From positions 4,914 through 68,913 of the forward strand of contig NW_002060985.1 in the NCBI RefSeq assembly GCF_000150275.1: a stretch of DNA of 64,000 nt. The letters run 5' to 3'. Positions 1-11,425 of the stretch are shown in pieces (positions within the stretch are counted from its first letter, which is position 1; each line of letters opens with the position of its first letter). The notes under the pieces were generated by a model, which was not told the origin of the DNA, searched no databases, and was given only the letters and a program-made list of their open reading frames with translations. The DNA is from Trichoplax adhaerens (Eukaryota; Placozoa; Uniplacotomia; Trichoplacea; Trichoplacidae). A program made the translations under genes and the position numbers.

Positions 1-1838
1 CATACTTATACACTAAATCGCCATTCAATCGTCATTCAATACAAATTATCGTTACTACTCTACTCTTCTCTACTTGTGTCTTACTATACGTCAATACTAT
101 ATAAACTCTATTATTCTATCATCGCATAATTCCATATCAATCATACACATCATACGAATATTGCAGAGCGTAAGTATCGTTGTATTGGTATATTAAATAT
201 ACAATGACATTATTAAATAGACTATTGTACGTACTGTATATTTGTTATTGTGTATGATTAGAATAATACTTGTACGATAATTATAATAAGTTGTAGTATA
301 GCATGTTTAATGTAGGAGGATTAATATTATTTGTGTGTATTAATTATGATTATTTTATGTTATTGTATTAATATACATATATGGTTTACTATTGGATTTA
401 CTATGGGATCGACAATGCGATTTACTATGGAATGGATATGTACATATATGCAATGATCGAATGGAATGATTATCGTATGGTTATTATACGGATATACGTA
501 TACTAAAACTACCAATACACTGCAATGCTTATACACTAAATCGCTTATACACTAAATCGCCATTCAATCGTCATTCAATACAAATTACCTTTACTACTCT
601 ACTCTTCTCTACTTGTGTCTTACTATACGTCAATACTATATAAACTCTATTATTCTATCATCGCATAATTCCATATCTATCATACACATCATACGAATAT
701 TGCAGGGTGTAAGTATTGTTGTATTGGTATATTAAATATACAATGACATTATTAAATAGACTATTGTACTTACTGTATATTTGTTATTGTGTATGATTAG
801 AATAATACTTGTACGATAATTATAATAAGTTGTAGTATAGCATGTTTAATGTAGGAGGATTAATATTATTTTTGTGTATTAATTATGATTATTTTATGTT
901 ATTGTATTAATATACATATATGGTTTACTATTGGATTTACTATGGGATCGACAATGCGATTTACTATGGAATGGATATGTACATATATGCAATGATCGAA
1001 TGGAATGATTATCGTATGGTTATTATACGGATATACGTATACTAAAACTACCAATACACTGCAATGCTTATACACTGCAATGCTTATACACTAAATCGCC
1101 ATTCAATCGTCATTCAATACAAATTACCTTTACTACTCTACTCTTCTCTACTTGTGTCTTACTATACGTCAATACTATATAAACTCTATTATTCTATCAT
1201 CGCATAATTCCATATCAATCATACACATCATACGAATATTACAGAGCGTAAGTATCGTTGTATTGGTATATTAAATATACAATGACATTATTAAATAGAC
1301 TATTGTACGTACTGTATATTTGTTATTGTGTATGATTAGAATAATACTTGTACGATAATTATAATAAGTTGTAGTATAGCATGTTTAATGTAGGAGGATT
1401 AATATTATTTTAGTGTATTAATTATGATTATTTTATGTTATTGTATTAATATACATATATGGTTTACTATTGGATTTACTATGGGATCGACAATGCGATT
1501 TACTATGGAATGGATATGTACATATATGCAATGATCGAATGGAATGATTATCGTATGGTTATTATACGGATATACGTATACTAAAACTACCAATACACTG
1601 CAATGCTTATACACTAAATCGCCATTCAATCGTCATTCAATACAAATTACCTTTACTACTCTACTCTTCTCTACTTGTGTCTTACTATACGTCAATACTA
1701 TATAAACTCTATTATTCTATCATCGCATAATTCTATATCAATCATACACATCATACGAATATTGTAGGGCGTAAGTATCGTTGTATTGGTATATTAAATA
1801 TACAATGACATTATTAAATAGATTATTGTACGTACTTT
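1..1838. repeat. Satellite-like tandem array, ~523-539 bp unit, 3.4 copies
   Basis: The same sequence block recurs with anchor starts at 19, 558, 1097 and 1620, giving spacings of 539, 539 and 523 bp. Copies are nearly identical, differing at scattered single bases. The last copy stops abruptly near 1838, and the array probably continues left of the window. The unit is very AT-rich and holds short internal near-repeats of a TTTACTATGG-like motif, which create a spurious low-complexity minus-strand frame at 1438-1629. Two of the three junctions carry an additional 16-bp duplication. I see no coding capacity. Confidence 0.93.
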
Positions 1839-2338
1839 AGTTTTTCTTTACTGTATATCATCACATTTAAATTAGTTAAATATTAATTCTTTTGGCATGG
1901 AATATAAAAGATTTGGCGATGGAAATAGTAAAGAGATATATAATATTGTGTGAAAACTAGTTTAGATTTTATCATGTAGCAAAAAACATATACAGTATTC
2001 AATCATAATATATTCTATCTTCTGTATTTATAGCATTATTTTAGGATAATTTTGTTTGACTTATAGAGAAATTAGTTTAATTAATGTAGTCATGTCAGGT
2101 TAACTTTAAATATACTATAATAAAGTGTAATAAGTTTATGAATAAATGATACAGCGAAAATATTTGACAAAACAGTATTTATCAGCTCCTGTATGATAAT
2201 TTATAATAATTTGTTAAAGATTGCACAATATGCAAGATATAGTTCAAATTAAAATCAGTACATACTGTATAATTTTTTAATTTGAAAACAAAATTTGTTA
2301 ATTTCATCCTCCATATTAACTCTCGTTTCGTAACATAG
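1839..2338. other. AT-rich spacer and probable 5' part of the CARD gene
   Basis: Non-repetitive AT-rich DNA between the satellite array and the first recognised exon. A candidate small first exon starts with ATG at 2230 and could end at 2257 before GTACAT. Joined to the acceptor at 2337-2338 it would keep frame and place a Met codon across the junction. The donor is weak, so this remains a suggestion. Confidence 0.3.
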
Positions 2339-5300
2339 TGAGACTGGATTATTTTCGCGATTTCATTTGCGCATTACAAGAAGGAAAATGTAAGAACATT
2401 CTTATAAGAATTATGATTATCGGACCAGAAAATGTAGGTAAAGCAACTTTACTCAAAGTGCTAATTAAGCAGTCACTATTGGCTAATGAAGCACCAACAC
2501 AAGTAGCTAGTGGTAATCATCCGCTAATAGAATTGATTACATTCGATACTGGTGATATGGTGAAGACTGGATTGGGCACTCTCGCTGATAGTAAAGTTGG
2601 GTTAGCAGTTCTTCAATCACCATCTTTACAAGTTACAAGACAGACCTTATCCGATATGAAAGCGCAAAGAACGAATGTATTCGATAAATCACTTCGCAGC
2701 AAGTATAGCAAACTTAGACCGAAACTTTCTAAGATACAAGAGGCAAATACAGATAGTAATGAAAGTAAGAAATCACAGCAGTCAAAAATAGACAATCTAC
2801 ATACTGTATTGTGCGACTTCGGAGATCAGGCAGAATATCACGTTACACATCAACCATTTATGTCGTGTGATAGTATTTATGTTCTTGTATTTAATATCGC
2901 TGAAGAGATTAATGACGCTATACAACAAAGGAACAGCTTAAAATCAGATATGACCTACTTTGCAAGAATGCATGAATGGTTATCATCTGTACGTGGATGC
3001 AAGGGGTTACGCGATGGTTTAGGGAGTAATGCTAGAAATGAGATTACGATCGATGGTAAATATTTTGAATTGCCTATTGTCATTGTCATCGGTAGTCATG
3101 CAGATAAGATTGTAGCTAATAATGAAGAAGAAAAAAATAGAAAAATACAAGCAGCTTATAACAAGATATCACGTGAATTTGGCAGTAAGGCCTTTTCCAA
3201 ACATCTATACTTATCACACTTAGCTATGAATGGTGATGGCAACGATAAAAGCGAAGCAACTCAACATCTAAGAGACGAGACACGTAAACAGTTATGTCAA
3301 ATCTTTACTAAAATTGCAGAAAAATTACCATTTATAACGGATCCTATTCCAGTCCGATGGTATGAAATCATTCAAATACTTCGTGGAGAAAGAGAAGATA
3401 AAATAATAAAGAAGTTACTTACTAAAACACAAGTTAAAGACTTGATAGACAAACATCATCTATCTAAGCAAGGCGAGAAGTTAGATAGTTTATTATCTTA
3501 CTTGCATAATATCGGACAAATTGTTTATTGCGATAAAGACGAAATTCTGAGTAATTGGGTCGTATCGGATATTGATTGGCTAATTGAGGTGTTTTGTTCA
3601 TTAATTCGAATTTCATTTTTCAAGTCTTCTCATGCTGATGACTGGAGTGAATACGAGAAGATTCAGAATACAGGTAAAATAAGCGAAGAATACATTCGAC
3701 AGGTTTGGAGCAAATTTAATTTAGATGATGAAGAAAGAAAATACGTATTGTCTCTTATGACTCACTACGATATTCTTTATGAAGCAAGTGAATTACAAGG
3801 AAAAGATCGTATCTATCTTATTCCTTGTCTTCTAAAGACACAACCTAAGAGTGATGCATTATATCCATCGAATAGCACCACATCGAAATACATCTATTTA
3901 GGGTTTGATGAGAAGGAGTTACCTTATATTTCTTATAATATCTTTTACTGCTTGATTTCTCAATGTTTGCAAAAGCGTGGATGGAATAATGGCAGAGTTA
4001 AACTATATCAAAACTGCGCTTCATTTCGAATTAGTCCTGGTATTAATTTGATTATCGATAAGTTGTCAACGGTCATCGGCTTACAATTAGTTTTTCGACA
4101 CCCAAATTTACAATCTAAAGAAGTAAGAAGAAGGCTAACTAAAACAGCCGTTGAGCTCCATGTTAAGGATGCAATTGAATCAGCTTTAAGAATCGTTCTT
4201 ACTAAATGGATGCCAAATATGAGTCATATACGAATAAAAGTGAGTGTTAAGTGTCCGCGCTGTGGAGAGTTAGTAAATATCGAAGATGGATTAAGTGATG
4301 ATAAATCATTTCTGGATTGCCTTAATTGTGAACGTACCTGGAATTTCTCATACTACTTAAAGCCTTGGTTAGATAATATTCCAGGTGATACCACAAATAC
4401 GGTGCGGTCTTTGGAATCTTTTGTAGCTGATTATTCCTTTATGAAATGTATCAGTATATAAGCTTAATTGGAACTCACATGAATAACCAATTTTATTGAT
4501 CTATTAAACAGTAACAAATTGCTTTAATAATATTTCAACATTAATTTCTACTTCAATCGATAAGTTATCAATAATAGCGCTCATACATTTGAAACGATGT
4601 TGTCATAAATTTACTCACTGAAATAACTGTAATAACAATAGACAAAATATTCAGTAAAATTTTTTAAAAAGTATGTACTTTATTGTACGGCGGATCGAAC
4701 TCATTGATTTATTAAATGAAATCTATAACCTTATGAATTGGTTTAATAATAATTCTTTATCTCTTGTATTTAGCAGTCGATGCTTCTAGCGATAACGGAG
4801 AGGACATTCCTATGTCGTTAACTGAGGAAGAGGGTGGTTAGTTTGGCAAAGTGTCCAATATATCTATTGGCTATGTTTGAGTTATTCTTTGAAAATTATA
4901 ATCGTAGCTGCTATAACGCATATATGAATTTCTTATAATATTACAATGAGCGACAAAAAATTAATTTAAATATTTTTTGATTATTTGCTTCAGCATCAAC
5001 AATACCAAAATTTAAGACCAGCGCAGTTGGAATGTTGGAAATACATAAACAAATCTTACGCAGCCACTACGTCAGAATTATTGAAGAATGTCAATCAAGC
5101 ATCAAGCCTATTTGTAATCACTTATACAGTCGAGAAATTCTAACACCTTATCTAAAGGAAATCATTCTATGCCAGCCAAACGATTATGAGTAAGTCTGCA
5201 ATACGATACGATGATATAGCTTAGTTGTAAAAATGTATGATGTGGATAATATAAACTGTGACAACTATTATCACAGAAAAATGGGAAAATTGTTGGATAT

Positions 5301-5448
5301 TTTACCGGAATGTGGTAATCGAGCATTTGGTGCATTTTGTGAGGTTCTATCTACCATTAATTCGCAAGTGATAGAAATCTTAGAAAATGCGGAAAGGGAA
5401 AATGAAAAGGAACTAAAAGGAACCAAAAGGAAACTAAGTAACACGTAG
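2339..5448 (+). CDS. Roc-COR (ROCO) protein with zinc ribbon and C-terminal CARD
   Basis: Probable signalling adaptor: Roc-COR proteins are GTPase-type switches and CARDs recruit other CARD proteins in immune and death signalling. Exons: 2339-4453, 4774-4836, 4994-5189, 5277-5448, all with GT..AG borders and phases that join (1, 1, 2). About 848 residues, counting from 2338. Roc lies at ~20-330: P-loop GPENVGKAT (29-37), a G3-like CDFGDQAEYHVTH (~159-171) and a G4-like SHAD (253-256). COR lies at ~338-620, followed by a CPRC...CLNC zinc ribbon (639-664), an acidic linker (~706-727) and a CARD at ~740-835, typified by KLLDILPECGNRAFGAFCE. The P-loop Ser/Thr is Ala and the DxxG glycine is Asp, so nucleotide binding may be altered. 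The first large exon has no ATG at its edge (GTG at 2338; AG acceptor at 2337-2338), so the N-terminus lies in an unresolved upstream exon. No LRRs were seen. Domain calls are strong; the role is inferred. Confidence 0.87.
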
Positions 5449-7539
5449 ATATATTTACTGTGTACGTGTTCCACCCACTGCATTTATACATAATTTTAAG
5501 TGCTCTATCGGTGCTGAATTACATGATTCACTTAACATGGTGTGGCATATCATTTTCTACTTCAATACGTTCGGTAGTATTATAGATTTTTCACATAGAA
5601 TTCAATATTATTTTTTCAATACGATTTAAAGCAAAAATTTGCATCGTCTACTTCTCTGTTTAGCATCTAATGTTGTTCGTTTAACTTTATTACTTGCTTG
5701 CAAAGGATGAAAGCATTTAAATGGTAACCATAGCTTACAATTCACTCAGCCATCTTTCTTTGTGAATTTTACTCCTATTAGAATTACTTGGCATAATGAT
5801 TACAACTTCGCACAGAATCATCACTATCATTAAGCTAATGCTTTATATCGGTAATTGTTATGCAATAACGGGAGAACGTTTATTTAGTAGTTTACTTACC
5901 AAGTGTATTTCTTTAAAAAATTTTAGATTGAATACATCCTATTTACATTAGATTATTACATCTTGAGAATACTATTTTAATATGCTAATGAAACAAAAAT
6001 TGACCAAAACGATTTACCTATGAAGTAAATTAATTGGTGTTAGCATTTGACGTTGCGTTTTTATTTTTATTGTGAAATGGATATGCTTTAAATAATTTTA
6101 TATGGCTCACAAGTGGTAAAATAGGGTAAGAGAGTTTGTTTCCTTAATTGAGCGGCGTTAAATTTTCAATGAATGGGCTTTATTCTATTGCTACTGTTAT
6201 AGACGTAAGGCTAGGAGCGAATATCAGGTTCGCATTTTTAGTGTTTAAGATCATATCCGCATACTTAATTACTTAAAAACTTTTGCATTCTGCCCATCAT
6301 GTGCTAAGGTGATATCATTTTAAAGGATATGATTAATATTCAAGATTTTACGATAACACGTAGTTCCATGACATCAATTTACTCCCTAGAAATATATAGC
6401 TATAACGTTTTAAAAAGTTTCATTGAAACTGAAGAATTATAGTAGAGTGTTCATTTTTAAATTAGAATTTAAGAGTGTCATTATCAACAAGATGATTTTC
6501 TAAATAAAGTCTAAGATTCAACCTTACAATAGTTTTATAATTCTAATGTGATAAAGTGGCCGAGAATAATGGGACAGGAAGTTTGATTTCTTGTTCATAT
6601 CACTTTATTAATCAGTCCTTCTAGGTCCATAGCTAGCTGCCGAAACTTAATGTCATTGCATTATTAACTCTTGCAAAGTACCGATAGAAAATAGTGAAAC
6701 AGTACCATGGCAATGACGAGACTTTTGATTACTATACTAATTGGCTGTATGAGTTGGTAGCCGATCGAGAGAATGAGAATTTAACTGTTTCTATGACAAT
6801 TCAAGAGTAATAACAAAGTAATGAGTTCAAAAGTATTCTACAAGAGGAGAATAGAACATTTTGTAGCCTTTTACAGTTTAGAATGAGAGATACGATCATT
6901 TTTATTTATTTTATTTTGCTCATTCATGATAGACGATTACATGCATGCAACCAGATAATGAAAATCCAATCCCAAGGTTTGTTATTGTACTGTATGAGGT
7001 TCTAATTGCTAAAGTAACAGTGATAATAAAAAGTGTTTATTAACGAAATATTGAACTTATACACCATTGCCAATTGTACTATGAGTGGAAGCAAAGCTTT
7101 GAAAGAACAATTCGTGGGTGATGCTATTTACATCGACTACATCAACAACATTGAAGATGGCGATCAATACGATTGCAGCTTTATAACTAGAAGCGGCTAT
7201 ATTGACCTCAACGAAGTTGAGTTAATGACTGTGAACATCATTATCTACCAATGAATGATTTTACGATACCTGTGATGTATCGAAAAAGTTATCATGACGG
7301 TTAATCATTTACAGTATATCAGTTACTCTTTCTTTACGTTTACAACGCTCTTTTTCATGAATCGTTTCTGCTTTGACAGTTTAACTAAGTGAGGGCAAAT
7401 AGCGGGTAAAACTTGGCCGATCACAGCACAGCTTTGCAAGGACAGTCTATTAATATACTGTAGTTCATGATTTTACCCTAAAAAATAAATTGTTACTGAA
7501 GGATATACGCGTATGCAAGATTGAAATGTTACCATGATA
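5449..7539. other. Intergenic, no recognised gene
   Basis: AT-rich DNA with many stops in all frames. The only notable stretch is a 73-codon open frame at 7033-7254 (+), listed separately. No promoter, RNA gene or repeat stands out by eye. Confidence 0.5.
7033..7254 (+). CDS. Short unrecognised open frame, possible exon or gene relic
   Basis: A 73-codon frame beginning with GTG, not ATG; the first internal ATG is at 7081. The peptide has a protein-like mix of acidic and aromatic residues (for example DAIYIDYINNIEDGDQYDC) and no low-complexity bias. I do not recognise a family. It has no flanking exon I can link to it, and it lies between the CARD gene and a decayed transposon. It may be part of an old mobile element or chance. 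Low confidence. Confidence 0.2.
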   Translation: MFINEILNLYTIANCTMSGSKALKEQFVGDAIYIDYINNIEDGDQYDCSFITRSGYIDLNEVELMTVNIIIYQ

Positions 7540-7860
7540 CACTATTCCCTTCGCCCCTCAAGCATTAAGAAAATAAGATTGATCAATACACAGCACACTT
7601 TTTAATGCACTAATTTGTGTCTAAAACAATCCGAATACAGTAATCTGTTCAGTACCCAATGAATTTACCATGGTGTAAACAGTATGTGAAATAAATCTGT
7701 CTTATCCTACAGCATTAAAGAACATTGATCTGTGTATAGGACAACATGAGCGAAATACTAATATCCAATCAATTTATGATGGTGCAAATGGATGACGGAA
7801 AATAGATCAATTGTATCCTACAGGTGGGCTACAACATTAAAATTAGTTAATACTCAAAGT
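7540..7860. repeat. Weak diverged tandem repeat, ~120-150 bp
   Basis: Three loosely similar blocks share a motif like ACAGCATTAAAGAA followed by TTGATC, near 7561, 7710 and 7828. Divergence is high and boundaries are uncertain. No coding potential. Confidence 0.4.
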
Positions 7861-8806
7861 CTACAAGGAAACAAGAGATACATTAGGTATAAACTGGATT
7901 GATGATACTACAAACACATCTTTCTTAAGTACGGTAGTTTGTACGCTGCCGGATTCCATATAATAATTTAAAGTTTTGATGAATTTTCAGGATACAATTG
8001 AAGCCGAAACGTTGTGCTGTACGGCCACATAATGCATATCCAAAACGAACAATATCGATTTGAATTTTACTGTCGGTTAGTAGCGGACTCTGCAGAATTA
8101 ATAATGAAATTTTAGGATGATTTTTACTGTATAAACAATTTTCTGCATTCTATTTTATCCAAAACCATATAGATTAAATATACTACTATAATACTAACGT
8201 AAATCTAATGCAATCCTCTTCTTAATACAAATTCTTTATCGTAGCTAAAAACTAGCGGTGCTCACGCATATTAAGGTTATCAGGCTATAGCTCCATCAAA
8301 TAGTTTAATTATTACTTAGATTTAATTAATTTTCATCCTATTGCCTTAATGCTATTATTACGGCATAGCGTAATAGCCGCATACATTTAATCTCATAGAA
8401 CGATTATTATGATTATCCCGCTAATTACAGGCATAGTTGAAATCATCTTTGCACTAGAACTTGTAAATTATAATTATACCGATAATTACTGTAACAATTT
8501 TTATAGAATGTCATCGACTCGTCGTAGTTGTTTAGTAATACTATAGTATCCAATAATATATAGGTAATGCATACTTCTGTGAAGGTGAAGAAAAAACTTA
8601 ATTAACTCATTTGCATTCAAGTAGAAAAGAGAGAGCATGTACAAATACTGCTGATGATTGAAAACTACCATTTATCACCGCCGTACCCACGCATATCCCA
8701 AAGGTCGTTTCTGAATGCGTACAGTAAATTCTTCCATTTCAATTATTGAAATACTCTGAATGGTAAGAACTAATTCCGTTAGCTAACTTGTTCAAACAGC
8801 AAAATT

Positions 8807-10200
8807 ATGGCTTCTAATACAAGTGGCAAAATTCAAACAACCTGCGAAACGAATAGCCTATGGGAGAATAATGCTTTATATGATTCGGATCATAGCGAAA
8901 TGAGCGATATCGATCTCAACTCACAGTATGTTGATATCTAGCATGAAAAAGAAGTCTATAACTACGGTTTACTCGACGATATGGCAGTAACAGATGTCGA
9001 AGGCAACGATGAAAACAATTTTTATACTCCACGTGTGGAGCATACGTCGCCACTGCAATTTCTAGACTATACTAATATTTGGCAGCCGGCTAAAAATGCT
9101 CGACCAATGCCGCATAGTTTCAGAGGTGATCACGGCTTAACCGTAGATACTGCTGGCTTCCATCCTCGAGATTACTTTAGACTATTTGTTACCGAAGATT
9201 TACTAACCTATTTTGTAGCAGAAACAAACTTATTTGCTCTACAGTATCTGCGCGATTATCCAAAAACATACAAGTTTGCTAAACTTCCGAGCTGGATACC
9301 CACTACCGTAGCTGAAATGAAAAGTTTCTTGGCTTGTTATTGCTGATGGGTATCATTCGAAAGCTATATATTAGCCATTGCTGGTTTACTGAATGATTTA
9401 TATGATACACCAATCTTTCGATCGGTTATGACTTGTCATCGTTTTCAATTGCTTTTAAAATTTTTCCACCTGCACGATAACGATAACATGTCAGACAAGA
9501 CTGACCCTAATCATGATCGCCTGTATAAAGTAAGACTACTAATAGATCATCTATTGGAATATTTTCAAGCAGTTTATGTCGTGAAACAGAATTTGGCAAT
9601 CGATGAATCTTTTCTTGTCTGGAAAAAAGGCTCTAACTTCAAGATTTTCGCTTTAAACGTACCCGCTTCGGAATCAAACTAATTCGCCTTTGCGAATGCA
9701 GTACTGGATACACTTTTCGATTTAAGTTATACGTCAATGATAAAGATCCAACTGAGTGCTTAAAGCAGATACTACCTATTCATTCTTAGAACTTTAATAA
9801 AGCTGAAAAGCTGGCAACATTTCTGTTGCTACCTCTATTAGACCAGGGCTACAATATTTACATAGACAATAATCGATTATCGCTCGATTTATGCTCATTT
9901 CTGCACCGACGTAAAACCAATGCTTGTGGCATGCTAAATTCCAGCAAAATACCTGAAATAATTCGCGGTGTAAGCACTGCATTTAAATCAACTTCTGCCT
10001 ATCGATCAGGCTCTATTCTTTGCTTAAAACAAATGAATAAAATACCTCTTTATATGCTAACCAGCATTCGTGATTAGTAGATAGCTGAAGAACTTAAAGA
10101 AAGTGACGAAGCGTATGGTCAATATCGTCAAGGAAGGCCTTCGGCGATGCTTTGCTAAATGAAAAATATGAGGAATATAGACAAGCAAGATCAGGTAAGT
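8807..10200 (+). pseudogene. Decayed piggyBac-type transposase (PGBD-like)
   Basis: Remains of a DDE-type cut-and-paste transposase. ATG at 8807 opens a frame with a TAG at 8939, then a PiggyBac N-terminal block (DYFRLFVTEDLLTYFVAETN) to 9346. A frameshift gives LGLLLLMGIIRK in the next frame, and the original frame resumes near 9393 with DLYDTPIFRSVM. A further frameshift near 9660 moves to the frame with RFGIKL, and a TAG lies near 9787. All three catalytic aspartates expected for the family are visible in context: AIDES (near 9599), YIDNN (near 9863) and MLTSIRD (near 10072). A downstream block near 10160-10194 resembles the family's YNKxMGGVDxxDQ motif. At least four disabling lesions make it non-functional. 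Terminal inverted repeats and TTAA target duplications were not identified. Confidence 0.85.
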
Positions 10201-10639
10201 GAGCATTCTTACGCATCATAGAATGCTAGTAATTATCATCTAGGTCTTAATGTAAAACATTTAATACATCTTACCCACTGTCTATAGTAAAATCTTAATC
10301 AATTATCCTATTTATGCGTGTTCCAGTCTAGTTTTGAATATATTAGATTTAAGATCCAGAAGTATGAATTGTAATATACTTAATTCAAGTCTGAATACAA
10401 CGACAACAGTTAATTTTAATATAAAATTTGTTTAAAACTCTACTGAGACCCTAGATAAACTCGCAAATGAGCATGTTACAAGAGTACAAGCAGAGCTTTA
10501 GAAAATTTATAGTAAATCTTTAACTGAAACATACTTGAAATAGCCTTTGATACCGCTTATCCATTGCAATATTTTCTCTTATACTTTAGAAATACCCGGC
10601 ATTTTTATCATCTACTTTAAATTTCAAATAATTCTGGGA

Positions 10640-11425
10640 AAGTTAAGGGTACCTCAAGAGTTATATAAGGAATTGTGATGGACGGTTCGAAGAGTCAGAT
10701 AATGTGGTTTTAGTTGCCATGCAGAGAATTGCACAAGGAGCTTAACAGGGAAATTGTCCAGTGGATCTTCACTTATCATCAACAGTAGTATTAATAGCAA
10801 TGCAATCAATTTCGGACGACTCGACGTAGTTATTGGAAGGAGCGAAATAGTACCATTAAGTAGCAATTTACTATAAACGATGCTCATGTCATTGGCCAAC
10901 ATGCTGGATATGCAGGAGCTGTTAGCAAATTTGATGGTAGTATTTTTGGAAAAGATAAAGTTAAATACGCTTTGGCTTATATGAAATGTACTGGTTTTGA
11001 AAGATCTCTTTCCCAATGTTCGGGATACAATTCTAATGTTACGAGCTGTAATAACAGCTATGCAGGAGTAATTTGCTAGAGTAAGCAATATTCTATATCT
11101 TTTACGGGATATTTTAATGACGGTAGATCATGTTATAAGAAGTTGAAAATGCCATAGTTTTTAATCATACATTATCTATATCCATCAGTGTATATCATAC
11201 CGAAACACAAAAGATACCGTTTATTGTAAAAGTGTCTCTGTTACTAATAATTACCATCCCAATTAATTGGTATCTTATAATTTTAATTTTATCATTTTAT
11301 AAACAGCCAATAAGCCTTGCACATCAAATCCTTGCCAAAATGGTGGCTCCTATATAAATATATTTTTTGGATTTCAATGTAAATGCGGTATTAATTACTT
11401 TGGAAGAAAATGTGTTAGTGGTAAG
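10640..11425 (+). pseudogene. Degenerate SRCR/EGF receptor-like gene fragment
   Basis: Two exon-like blocks of a secreted or membrane receptor type. Block 1 (about 10640-11075) has a Ser/Asn-rich lead-in, GRLDVV, then an SRCR domain whose second half is clear: NDAHVIGQHAGYAGAVS, later ALAYMKCTGFERSLSQC and NNSYAGVIC. The first half is in a different frame from the second, a TAG precedes QFTINDAH, the Cys expected in the VIC motif is Gly, and TAG follows the last Cys. Block 2 (about 11306-11421) is an EGF-like domain, KPCTSNPCQNGG through FGRKC, ending at a good donor (GTAAGT). Its third Cys is Tyr. The long open frame on the opposite strand (10654-11088) is only its antisense. SRCR plus EGF is a common metazoan receptor combination. 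I read this as a pseudogene; sequence errors could explain part of the damage. Confidence 0.68.

Noticed and set aside
1438-1629. 63-codon minus-strand frame with repeated Ile-Val-Asn pattern
   Set aside because: It is the translation of short internal repeats in the satellite unit, with no gene context.
10654-11088. 144-codon minus-strand open frame
   Set aside because: It is antisense to the SRCR block, whose plus-strand translation carries the family residues.
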